DNA of 15,138 nt from CAYVVD01 sp964454975 (GCA_964454975.1 CAYVVD010000037.1:1-15138), one strand, 5' to 3'. Positions 7,549 through 14,310 are shown, counted from the first letter of the stretch. Translations and numbers: made by a program. The notes: a model not told the origin generated them from the letters alone.

Positions 7549-7989
7549 TTATTTCAAAGTCCAAACTTCCGGCAAGTCCAGTGAAGCAGGTTCAGTAAAG
7601 AGAACGTGGCTCGAAAGGTCATCAGTTGATGATTCGAAGCCGCCGTCCGGTACTGCACTTCCTTCAGGTGTTGTACGGATGGGGAATTTGAAACGTTTTA
7701 GAGTACCATTGCGGAACTTGATTGTCCACATGATTGAATCAGAACTTCTCATAGGAGTTACCTGGCCGCCTAATGGCATGAAGTCTGCATAACCGCGAAC
7801 TTCAATTGCCTGTGTCGGGCAAATCTTTACGCAGTTGTAGCATTCCCAGCACATTTCAGGCTCGTTGTTGAATGCTTTCATAATATCCCGGTTTAACTCC
7901 ATCAAGTCGTTTGGACAGATGTACTGGCAAGCTGTTTTGTCTAATGCTTTGCATCCGTCACATTTCTCTTGGATCACAAAACTTGGCAT
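7549..7989 (-). CDS. aprB: Adenylylsulfate (APS) reductase beta subunit
   Basis: A 146-residue ferredoxin-like subunit that relays electrons to the FAD of AprA. Two 4Fe-4S motifs are seen: C10, C13, C21, C25 (CDGC...CQYIC, with the widened first motif typical of AprB) and C47, C50, C53, C57 (CWECYNCVKICP). The C-terminal half, beginning GYADFMPLGG, contains the extended beta region and tail (SLDLPEVWTLK) that wraps around AprA in known structures. Its ATG at 7989 follows AGGAG. It sits between sat and aprA, giving the common sat-aprB-aprA order. The usual physiological donor is the Qmo complex, of which only a QmoC-like subunit is found in this window. Confidence 0.97.
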   Translation of the reverse strand: MPSFVIQEKCDGCKALDKTACQYICPNDLMELNRDIMKAFNNEPEMCWECYNCVKICPTQAIEVRGYADFMPLGGQVTPMRSSDSIMWTIKFRNGTLKRFKFPIRTTPEGSAVPDGGFESSTDDLSSHVLFTEPASLDLPEVWTLK

Positions 7990-8053
7990 TACGATTCTCC
8001 TGAAAATATTGGAACTTTAAATTAAATTAACAGAACGTATCTATCTATAGTTC

Positions 8054-9274
8054 TTAATTACCTGTTGCTGCCTTGTGAAGCTTAACTTCAACCTTGTCTT
8101 CAAGCCCGGCATAGTATTCGCGAAGAATAGCGAGTACTTCGGGGCGTGAAAATTCCGGCGGAACTTCAAGTCCTTCAGACAGTGATTTGCGGAGCATTGT
8201 ACCGCTGAGAAGAAGCCTGTCTTCTTTTGAATGCGGGCAAGTCTTCATTGAAGCCATACCACCGCATTTTCGGCAGTAGAATGTCCAGTCTATTTTAAGT
8301 GGCTGGCATTTTAAAGCACCATCCCACAGTTCATCAAAAATATCCTGTGCGTCAAATGGTCCGTAGTAGTTACCAACGCCGGCATGATCTCGGCCGATAA
8401 TCATGTGAGTACAGCCAAAGTTCTGGCGGAACAATGCGTGAAGCAAAGCTTCCCTCGGGCCGGCGTAACGCATGTCAAGAGGATAGCCACCTGTTAACAC
8501 AGAATTTTTAACAAAGTAGTGCTCTACTAAAGTGTTGATGCATTTTACGCGAACGTCTGCAGGTATATCACCCGGTTTCAGTTTTCCGACGAGTTGGTGG
8601 ATATACAGGCCGTCAGATACTTCTAAAGCTATTTTTGCGAGAAATTCATGGCTGCGGTGCATCGGATTGCGAAGCTGAAGCGCTGCGATTGTCTTCCATC
8701 CTCTATCTTCGAACACCTGGCGTGATTCTCTCGGTCTCTGGTAAATGCCTTTAAATTCTGTCGGGAACGGGCCCTCGGAAAGTACTTTTACCGGGCCTGC
8801 GATGTTGATTTCCTTTTGTTCCATTACCATCTTAACGCCGGGATGGTCCAGTTCAGCAGTTTTATAAACATGCTGGCATTCAAATTCTTTGTCGATTGCG
8901 TATTTTTCTTCTACCTTCATGGTAGCCATAAACTCGCCGTATTCTTCCGAATAAAGAGCAACTTCCTCGCCGAGTTCTATTGAGTCGGCAATGTTTTTGT
9001 CTGTTGAAAGAGTAACGGGAATTGGCCAGAATAATCCGTTTTTGCTCGGCATTTTCATTTCTGTACAAACTGATTTCCAGTCTTCGCTGCCCATGAACCC
9101 GGTCAGAGGTGTAAAACCACCAATACCCAGCATAATAAGGTCGCCTGTTTCGCGGCTTGAAAGATTAATCTTTTTTAAGCCGGCAGCTTTTTGCTTTTCA
9201 GCTTCAAGCTCTGCCCCTGTGAGTAGAAGTTCAATCAAGTTGTCGCTTCCGTGAGGGCTGATTAAGTTTGACAT
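8054..9274 (-). CDS. sat: Sulfate adenylyltransferase (ATP sulfurylase)
   Basis: A 406-residue ATP sulfurylase that activates sulfate with ATP to APS and pyrophosphate. I place the start at ATG 9274 (MSNLISPHGS) because GGAGA lies at the right distance; an in-frame ATG at 9352 would add 26 residues with no homologous look. The ATP/sulfate-binding motif QLRNPMHRSHE is at 200-210, GRDHAGVGNYYGP at 294-306, and LSGTMLRKSL at 356-365. A zinc-type site C334, C337, C346, H348 is as seen in archaeal and some bacterial dissimilatory enzymes. No APS kinase domain is fused. It is the first gene of the sulfur gene run, 64 bases before aprB. Confidence 0.97.
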   Translation of the reverse strand: MSNLISPHGSDNLIELLLTGAELEAEKQKAAGLKKINLSSRETGDLIMLGIGGFTPLTGFMGSEDWKSVCTEMKMPSKNGLFWPIPVTLSTDKNIADSIELGEEVALYSEEYGEFMATMKVEEKYAIDKEFECQHVYKTAELDHPGVKMVMEQKEINIAGPVKVLSEGPFPTEFKGIYQRPRESRQVFEDRGWKTIAALQLRNPMHRSHEFLAKIALEVSDGLYIHQLVGKLKPGDIPADVRVKCINTLVEHYFVKNSVLTGGYPLDMRYAGPREALLHALFRQNFGCTHMIIGRDHAGVGNYYGPFDAQDIFDELWDGALKCQPLKIDWTFYCRKCGGMASMKTCPHSKEDRLLLSGTMLRKSLSEGLEVPPEFSRPEVLAILREYYAGLEDKVEVKLHKAATGN

Positions 9275-9291
9275 AGTGTTCTCCAAATACT

Positions 9292-9301
9292 CATTATATA
9301 A
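9292..9301 (-). promoter_or_regulatory. Possible -10 element of the sat operon
   Basis: The symmetric sequence ATTATATAAT contains TATAAT on the minus strand about 20 bases before the sat ATG. No convincing -35 box lies 17 bases further upstream, so this is a weak call based on the -10 match alone. Confidence 0.25.
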
Positions 9302-9434
9302 TGATGTTAACTTTAGTATTCGTCCGCAATATAAAAACGCACCTATATGCAATCAATATCAATCCCCATTATGTGTACGATGTGTTGCAATTGCTAATCC
9401 CTTGAATTATCAGGGATTTAGGGATGTCTAAAAC

Positions 9435-9450
9435 ATGAACATCCGTTCAT
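9435..9450. promoter_or_regulatory. Perfect palindrome ATGAAC-N4-GTTCAT, possible TetR-family operator
   Basis: ATGAACATCCGTTCAT has 6-bp arms and a 4-base spacer, the layout common in operators of TetR/AcrR-family repressors. It lies about 160 bases upstream of the sat start. No regulator gene is adjacent, so this is inference from shape and position. Confidence 0.4.
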
Positions 9451-9714
9451 TATTCAAAACAGTACTAAAATGGTTACATCTTGATAAGTGATATAAATAC
9501 AAGAGGTTAGTGAGACATTTATGTTTTGATGTATTGATAAATTTACAGGATAGTGTGTAAACTAATGTTGTTGATTTTGGGAACCTTCAGGAAAGATTCA
9601 ATGCCATGAGTTTATTTGTTTTGAAACAGCAATAATATTATCATGTATTCAGTTATTAATTTGGATTTTCTTCTATTTGCCCGTGAATTAATGAATTCAA
9701 AGACTATAAGTAGT

Positions 9715-9780
9715 CAGGTTGGAAATGAACTGAAGAAAAAAAGGGGCGATAAATAATCACCCCTACTTAAAACCAACCTG
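9715..9780 (-). terminator. Rho-independent terminator of the DUF4412-like gene, within an outer inverted repeat
   Basis: On the minus strand AGGGGTGAT-TATTT-ATCGCCCCT (9742-9764) forms a 9-bp stem with one mismatch and runs straight into seven Ts (9736-9742), as in a classic intrinsic terminator, about 50 bases after the stop of the gene ending at 9811. An outer pair CAGGTTGG/CCAACCTG (9715-9722 and 9773-9780) encloses it. The GGGGCGAT/ATCACCCC core also looks like a REP-type repeat used as a terminator. Confidence 0.75.
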
Positions 9781-9810
9781 TCGAAAATCGAATGTCTATT
9801 GCTGAAATTT

Positions 9811-10509
9811 TTACTTTCCGAATCCTTTGAACATCTTCTTGAGCATATTTCCGTCTTCTTCTTCTTTTTTCTTCTTCTTATTATTATTAGGCATCTCTAC
9901 CTCCGAGATAGTAGCATCAGCCGGAACCTCAAAAGTACCGGCGGGTACGGAAATATTTGTTTCAATAGAAATTGCCTCTTCCCGGATGTCAGTTCCAAGT
10001 GCGCTGGATTCAAGCTTAAGCGGAACATAGTTCCAAACCCAGATTTTTGTGTTACCGCCCATGATGCTAATTTCCCAGATGTCGCAGTTTTTACCGAGAA
10101 TTGTTCCGGTACCGGTTTTTTCACCACCCATCTGGATGAGCATTTCCTCGCCCATTTCGCCCATATTGTCGCCCTTGTAATTATCTGACATATTCTGGAG
10201 CATTGTATTTTTCATTTTGGTGCCGGTGTTGTTTTCAAGGTTTATAGTGTATTGCCAGAATCCTTCAAGTATTTCGAGCTGTTTCTGGGTAGTTGTAAAG
10301 CCCATGAAGCTCATCTCCGCATTGGTAATTTTCGCTTCTTTTCTACCCCAGTCGTCCCAGTACATTGTTTTGGTACCCTCGTTATTGCCTTCCATTTTAT
10401 ATTCCACCTTACCGGATTCGATAAGGTAGCGTTTAAGCATAGGTTTTTCTGCTGAAGCAATTGATGCTGCAAAAAGTAACATCAATGCCATTGTTAGTAG
10501 TTTGCGCAT
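9811..10509 (-). CDS. Secreted DUF4412-like protein with lysine/glutamate-rich tail
   Basis: A 232-residue protein with a clear Sec signal peptide (MRKLLTMALMLLFAASIASA, cleavage expected before EKPML). The mature part has mixed beta-type sequence with repeated aromatic positions (YWDDWGRKEAKI, FWQYTINLENNTG) and ends in GKNCDIWEISIMGGNTKIWVWNYVPLK (described here in two parts: GKNCDIWEI and KIWVWNYVPLK). That arrangement resembles DUF4412/LolA-like periplasmic domains, whose function is not known. The C-terminus is unusual: three asparagines, five lysines, three glutamates and then a basic amphipathic LKKMFKGFGK. It starts 20 bases after an upstream exported-protein gene and is followed by a strong terminator, so the two form a short unit. 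Family assignment is tentative. Confidence 0.7.
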   Translation of the reverse strand: MRKLLTMALMLLFAASIASAEKPMLKRYLIESGKVEYKMEGNNEGTKTMYWDDWGRKEAKITNAEMSFMGFTTTQKQLEILEGFWQYTINLENNTGTKMKNTMLQNMSDNYKGDNMGEMGEEMLIQMGGEKTGTGTILGKNCDIWEISIMGGNTKIWVWNYVPLKLESSALGTDIREEAISIETNISVPAGTFEVPADATISEVEMPNNNKKKKKEEEDGNMLKKMFKGFGK

Positions 10510-10529
10510 ATATTCTCCATAATATGATG

Positions 10530-11001
10530 TTAATTGATGAAATTTTTCAGGCTCATAAACAAAATTTTCACAAACAATGGTTGTTCTTCCTCAAGACCAA
10601 TGTTTTCCTTTATATCGAAAACCGATGCATTGCCATATATAAAGTTGGTAATCGAGTTGAACACCAAAGAGACATTACTTTTCTTATCCATTCCCATTTC
10701 CAGGACATCTTCCTGTTTCCTGTCGTATTTACCTTCAGAAACTTTCTTATAAAAGTCCTTCAGGCTTTCATCATCACTCAATCTAATGAATGTCCATTTT
10801 CCTGCTCCGACATTTTGGGGAAATTTCATCGAGAAATCAGGGGCTTCAATTTTTATTTCAGTTCCAAGCCCTGGAACTTGATTTACAAAATCAGAACTGC
10901 ACCCCGGAAGACAAAGCTATATCGTTTGTACTATCGGCAAGCAGAATAAAGGTTAGCCCCGTAACTATAACAGCAAGAGGAATTACACTGATTTTATCCA
11001 T
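10530..11001 (-). pseudogene. Exported/lipoprotein-like gene, apparent frameshift at a G4 run
   Basis: The ATG at 11001 opens a frame with a signal peptide (MDKISVIPLAVIVTGLTFIL) that stops at 10891 after 36 residues. The next frame picks up without a gap (CSSDFVNQVPGLGTEIKIEA) and runs to 10530, containing the 99-residue part that begins MKFPQNVGAGKW. Removing one base from the G4 run (CCCC at 10902-10905 on the plus strand) joins both into a 156-residue exported protein, with ...LSSGCSSDF at the joint. The joined protein ends 20 bases before the DUF4412-like gene and would be its operon partner. It resembles no family I recognise. A real inactivating frameshift, homopolymer phase variation and a sequencing error are all possible. 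Confidence 0.55.
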
Positions 11002-11065
11002 TAGAATCAGTTTTCAATAATTGGATAATTAAGGATGAAAGTTACATTCAGATAATATCTAAATG

Positions 11066-11084
11066 TTAACCTCAGCGAGGGTAA
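11066..11084 (-). terminator. Weak stem-loop after the transposase-like gene
   Basis: TTAACCTC-AGC-GAGGGTAA pairs over eight positions with one mismatch, 40 bases beyond the stop at 11124. No good T-tract follows, so a terminator role is uncertain. Confidence 0.25.
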
Positions 11085-11123
11085 TTTAAATAATTAAAAA
11101 TCTTTAACCAAAACAAATCACCA

Positions 11124-12269
11124 CTAAACCAGGCTGCATTTATCAAATTTCATCTCACATCGTGAGAATACTATAGGTAATTGCAAGCCCCTTGCCGCAA
11201 TTTCAATTACGAATGTTTTGAGTTGTGGGCTGTCCCATTTGATACTCAGCTCTTTTGGCCTTTCGCCGCATGAAAATGCTTTGAATGATGTTGAACAGGG
11301 GATTTGTTGGTACAGAGATAATCTGCTGAACCCAATATCGAGGCGGCTTGTCATAAAACGGGCAATCCAGCCGTTAATTATCGGGAAAGGGTCTTCTTTT
11401 AGCATGTGGAACTTTTCGAATCTTGTCTGGAATGAGTTCGAGAAACCTTCTGCGCGTATCCTTGAAATATTAACAAATCTTTCGTTTACCCGGGAGATAA
11501 AATCTTCCTGCGAGGTAAACAGAATGTCCTGTATTTTGTGACCGTTATATGTTTTAAGTAATCTGCTTAGCTCACGGTTGTCCAGCGAATTATACATCTT
11601 AACGGCATCATTGATGAGTTTATTATTGATCGGCAGGCGCGAAAGGCAACAGAGAACCTCTTTGTCGCGGAAAGCACGGTGGTAATTGATTCTCAGGTTT
11701 GCATACGGAAAAACTGTAGATACAGCTTCCTCAATATTCCTTGAGCCATTTGCCATAAAAGAAGGGCATATTATTCCCCTGCAATTGAGCCTGTCAATTA
11801 GTGAGAGCCAGACACCACGGGAATCTTCTTTGCCGATTTCGAAGCCCAGTATTACACTTGAAAGCGCATCCAAAGCTATCGCAAGGTACATCTCGTTGTT
11901 TTTGGAACCGTTACTTGAGCAGGAAAACTTTCGTCCTAACAAGTAAATCAGCTTTGGGTCGTGAGATTTCACACTTGAATCCAGGTAATCCTCCCAATTT
12001 GGGCAACCATCCAGGAATTCTCGAATTTTTTGGTTTATACGAAGTGGCGAACTGTGGTAGATCGAAACCAGGTCCCGGCAGGTCCGCCCGCCAAGATAAG
12101 CTTCTGCTATATCTGACATATCAGGACGTATGGGTTCGTTTTTTTCGAGAACCCATGTCTTGTTACAGCTCCTGCAACGATAACGGGGATTCCCCGTAGA
12201 GGTTTTGCCGTGCTTAATAACCTTAGTGCTTTTGCAATATATGCAAGGTGGATTTTTTACCGTACTCAT
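11124..12269 (-). CDS. Transposase-derived zinc-ribbon protein, apparently catalytically dead
   Basis: A 381-residue intact protein. The N-terminus has a zinc ribbon as in IS1/IS1595-type transposases: C9, C12, C32, C35, with IKHGKTSTGNPRYRCRSC. A helix-turn-helix-like stretch follows at about 55-90. Residues 105-200 align by eye with the RNase H-like core of IS256/MULE-type DDE transposases (ALDALSSVILGFEIGKEDS, VWLSLIDRLNCRGI, then EAVSTVFPYA). However, the first Asp position reads YLLGRKFS, the second reads MANGS (N174 where DG is expected), and the usual TN..E reads SNSFQ (Q281). The last 70 residues (after 310) look additional. No terminal inverted repeats or target duplication are evident around it. 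An unbroken frame without catalytic residues suggests a domesticated DNA-binding protein. The residue alignment is my own reading. Confidence 0.7.
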   Translation of the reverse strand: MSTVKNPPCIYCKSTKVIKHGKTSTGNPRYRCRSCNKTWVLEKNEPIRPDMSDIAEAYLGGRTCRDLVSIYHSSPLRINQKIREFLDGCPNWEDYLDSSVKSHDPKLIYLLGRKFSCSSNGSKNNEMYLAIALDALSSVILGFEIGKEDSRGVWLSLIDRLNCRGIICPSFMANGSRNIEEAVSTVFPYANLRINYHRAFRDKEVLCCLSRLPINNKLINDAVKMYNSLDNRELSRLLKTYNGHKIQDILFTSQEDFISRVNERFVNISRIRAEGFSNSFQTRFEKFHMLKEDPFPIINGWIARFMTSRLDIGFSRLSLYQQIPCSTSFKAFSCGERPKELSIKWDSPQLKTFVIEIAARGLQLPIVFSRCEMKFDKCSLV

Positions 12270-12476
12270 CGCTCTTCTCCTTTAAAAAGCTGTAACAACA
12301 ACTCAATTACAAAATAACACTTTCAGATTGGTTTCAAAGAAAAAACATCACGATTACAGAATCTGAACAAAATTTAATTTAAATTTAATAGATCCATGGA
12401 ACAACATTACCTTGCAGCAATATAAATTCAAAGCTATCGTTTATGGACAAAAATTAATAACTTTTAATCGGTTGAT
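12270..12476. other. Divergent intergenic region
   Basis: This 207-base AT-rich gap separates the minus-strand transposase-like gene from the plus-strand rhodanese and should hold both promoters. An AT-only palindromic patch (AAATTTAATTTAAATTT, about 12370) is present. I see no clear -35/-10 pair. Confidence 0.5.
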
Positions 12477-12827
12477 ATGTTTGAAATTTTACGTGGTAAC
12501 TTTGGCCGGCAAGATAGAGTTAAGTCAATCAGCCCGGAAGAATTAAAAATCAAACTTCAATCCGGCAGGAATGTTTTTCTTATTGACGTATGCGAGCCAT
12601 ATGAATATGCACTTGGATGCATCGAAGGGGCGCAAAATATACCGCTTGGCATGCTTGAGCGTACTATTAACGAAAACAATGACGTAATCAAACATGATGA
12701 TGAAATCGTAATTTATTGCGCACATGGTATCCGCAGCAGACATGCTGCCAAAAAGCTTGAAGAAATGGGCTTCAATAATGTGTATTCCCTTTCTGGTGGA
12801 TTCGCAGCATTTAAAACAAATTATTAA
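12477..12827 (+). CDS. Single-domain rhodanese-like sulfurtransferase
   Basis: A 116-residue cytoplasmic protein made of one rhodanese domain. It shows the N-terminal ISPEELKIKL helix, the LIDVCEPYEYALGCIEGAQNI strand-turn (with the CH2A-like DV.EP.E motif) and the active-site loop CAHGIRS at 81-87, with the persulfide-forming C81 intact. The C-terminal LSGGFAAFKTNY is also typical. Such proteins move sulfane sulfur between donors such as thiosulfate, polysulfide or cysteine persulfide and acceptors. Its nearness to the sulfate-reduction genes is suggestive, but it is on the opposite strand and separately transcribed, so a link is inference. No Shine-Dalgarno is evident before ATG 12477. Confidence 0.93.
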   Translation: MFEILRGNFGRQDRVKSISPEELKIKLQSGRNVFLIDVCEPYEYALGCIEGAQNIPLGMLERTINENNDVIKHDDEIVIYCAHGIRSRHAAKKLEEMGFNNVYSLSGGFAAFKTNY

Positions 12828-12835
12828 TATCAAAA

Positions 12836-12857
12836 GAGCAACAAAATTTTGCTGCTC
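12836..12857. other. Imperfect palindrome after the rhodanese gene
   Basis: GAGCAACAAAA and TTTTGCTGCTC pair over 11 positions with one mismatch, 9 bases after the stop. It could be a weak bidirectional terminator, but there is no T-tract after it. Confidence 0.35.
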
Positions 12858-12890
12858 ATAATAATCCATTTAAATAAACATTAGATTCAT

Positions 12891-13029
12891 GGGGCTGTCC
12901 CATAAGTCGAGATTTCTGTCATTCTGGGAAAGCAGGAATCTAAAAATATTGATGAATACTGGATCCCTCCCGCAAATTGCAGGACGGGAATAACAAAAAA
13001 TAAGAACCCTTACTTAATGAGACATCCCC
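12891..13029. repeat. 139-bp MITE-like element carrying a nested palindromic repeat
   Basis: The ends are imperfect inverted repeats: GGGGCTGTCCCATAAG at 12891-12906 and, on the other strand, GGGGATGTCTCATTAAG from 13029. Inside, TGTCATTCTGGG (12917-12928) and CGGGAATAACA (12985-12995) are a second inverted pair of the widespread TGTCATTCC...GGAATGACA type. No coding capacity is present and no clear target duplication is seen. It lies between the convergent rhodanese and lipoprotein genes. Confidence 0.6.
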
Positions 13030-13051
13030 AATCTGTAATGCAACTAAATAA

Positions 13052-13606
13052 CTACTTGCTTGAATGTTCCTTTTTAACATTTAGCCCATGAACGGAATCC
13101 AAATAATCCATAATTGCATCGTGGCCTTCATCCTTCAATAATTGCACATTGCTCAGGATATCCGGCGTACCCCTTACTATAACGACCTTTATCTGCATAT
13201 CCCAGTCGGGTGGCAATGGTGTTGTCGGATGTGAATCGTAGAATTGAAGCAGGGATGTACGATAACCAGACCATGCCTCGAATTCCTGAGTAAATGGTAT
13301 ATCATTATCATATACTGTTCTTGTATACGGGAGGCTCATCCAGTAATCTGCTCCGTCGAATGAGCGGACAAAGAAAAGAACAATCCCATTGTCCAGAACT
13401 TCATCATCAATATAATCGATTGTCAATTCATCATACCATCCATTAGAAATGTCAGGATAAGGCCGCCAATCTTCCGGGTAAACCCAGTAAAAAATGGAGC
13501 GGGTTTCCAGGTCATAATAAATCGGGCCTTCTGTGTAATAATTATCTTCACATGCCCAAATGCCTGCCATCAGAATAATTCCAAATAGTACCTTAATTAA
13601 TTTCAT
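13052..13606 (-). CDS. Small lipoprotein of unknown function
   Basis: A 184-residue lipoprotein counted from the ATG at 13606, chosen because GGAGG lies six bases upstream; the frame extends to 13687 without a ribosome site. The signal peptide (MKLIKVLFGIILMAGIWAC) ends in a lipobox with the cysteine at residue 19, followed by EDNYYTEGP. The mature part is rich in Tyr, Trp and Asp (FYWVYPEDWRPYPD, GADYWMSLPYTR) and ends in a short lysine/serine tail. The pattern resembles small secreted proteins of Bacteroidota-type genomes, but no domain is recognised. It diverges from the hsp20 cluster, and its promoter must lie in 13607-13869. Confidence 0.8.
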   Translation of the reverse strand: MKLIKVLFGIILMAGIWACEDNYYTEGPIYYDLETRSIFYWVYPEDWRPYPDISNGWYDELTIDYIDDEVLDNGIVLFFVRSFDGADYWMSLPYTRTVYDNDIPFTQEFEAWSGYRTSLLQFYDSHPTTPLPPDWDMQIKVVIVRGTPDILSNVQLLKDEGHDAIMDYLDSVHGLNVKKEHSSK

Positions 13607-13693
13607 TTTTTCCTCCATGTATTTGTTCTTAACTGTTATACGAAATCGTGTTGCCCCCGGTTTCGGAAAAAATATAATTATTGCCATGCCATT

Positions 13694-13793
13694 ATGTCAT
13701 ACATGCAAATGCATTGACAATTTGTCATGCACATTTGTCAGTTATAAATCATTGGGATATGACAATTTAGGTTGAATTAAGCAATTATGTCAT
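13694..13793. promoter_or_regulatory. Cluster of six TGTCA half-sites upstream of hsp20
   Basis: TGTCA or its complement occurs at 13695-13699, 13715-13719, 13723-13727, 13736-13740, 13760-13764 and 13788-13792. The second and third form the perfect inverted repeat TGACAA-T-TTGTCA (13715-13727). This density suggests a binding array for a regulator placed upstream of the hsp20 promoter, possibly also serving the divergent lipoprotein gene. Confidence 0.55.
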
Positions 13794-13803
13794 ATTTACA
13801 GTT

Positions 13804-13820
13804 TTGGCACGGAAATCGTA
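13804..13820 (+). promoter_or_regulatory. Sigma-54-like promoter element for the first hsp20
   Basis: TTGGCACGGAAATCGTA matches the -24 box (TTGGCACG) completely and has the conserved G at -13, but reads T instead of C at -12 and C instead of T at -14. Transcription would begin near 13831, leaving a leader of about 38 bases before ATG 13870, which is preceded by AGGAGG. Confidence 0.45.
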
Positions 13821-13869
13821 TAAGTAAAATCGAATTGAAAATTAATCAACCAAATATAGGAGGTACAAA

Positions 13870-14310
13870 ATGGGAGTTTTAAGGTTCGATCCGTTCAGGG
13901 GTTTTGATTCGGTAACCCGCAGAATGAATGAAGTAATGAAAGACGTAGAGAAAGGATTTTCAATTGAGACTGGTGAATTTAACCCGCGCGTGGATATAAT
14001 TGACGGCGAGAGAGAGCTTATTATTAATGCTGAACTCGCTGGCATGAGGCGGGAGGATGTAAAGATTTCAATTAATGATGACAAAATTCTGACACTGAAG
14101 GGAAACAAATCCCGCAACAACAATGACGACGACAAATTACACTTCATACGCACAGAAAGGTCATTCGGGGGATTTTTACGCTCATTCGTGCTGCCTGACG
14201 GCGCAGATATAGAAAAGGTAAGCGCAAAATTCGATAGCGGTGTGCTCTCTATAAGCATTGCCAAGAAAGAACCCGAAATGCCGAAAGAATACAGCATTAA
14301 TATAGATTAA
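13870..14310 (+). CDS. Small heat-shock protein Hsp20 (first of three)
   Basis: A 146-residue ATP-independent holdase of the alpha-crystallin family. The N-terminal arm (MGVLRFDPFRGFDSVTRRM) is followed by the alpha-crystallin domain from about residue 38 to 134, with PRVDIID, AELAGMRREDVKISI, ERSFGGFLRSFVLPD and the GVL of the conserved GxL motif at 124-126. The C-terminal tail contains the I-x-I anchoring motif (I143-N-I145). It has a strong AGGAGG ribosome site. The following gene is a close paralogue 63 bases downstream. The upstream sigma-54-like box and TGTCA array suggest it heads the cluster. Confidence 0.95.
   Translation: MGVLRFDPFRGFDSVTRRMNEVMKDVEKGFSIETGEFNPRVDIIDGERELIINAELAGMRREDVKISINDDKILTLKGNKSRNNNDDDKLHFIRTERSFGGFLRSFVLPDGADIEKVSAKFDSGVLSISIAKKEPEMPKEYSINID

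Larger units (their letters stand above)
9275..9714. other. Non-coding region upstream of sat
   Basis: This AT-rich 440-base stretch has no credible gene. It should hold the promoter of the sulfur operon. I see a TetR-like palindrome (listed separately), a 7-bp inverted repeat AATCCCT/AGGGATT at 9396-9402 and 9412-9418, and nothing else distinct. Confidence 0.7.

Noticed and set aside
678..7792. Many plus-strand open frames opposite dsrB, dsrA, qmoC, aprA and aprB
   Set aside because: They are antisense shadows of well-conserved genes, with no ribosome sites and no family resemblance.
9274..9352. N-terminal extension of sat to an ATG at 9352
   Set aside because: The added 26 residues look unlike ATP sulfurylase and a GGAGA ribosome site sits correctly for ATG 9274.
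9643..9756. Possible 37-residue plus-strand gene beginning MYSVINLDF
   Set aside because: No ribosome site, no recognisable family, and it runs through the intrinsic terminator stem of the opposite strand.
11040..12350. Complete insertion sequence around the transposase-like gene
   Set aside because: I could not find matching terminal inverted repeats or a target duplication on the two flanks.
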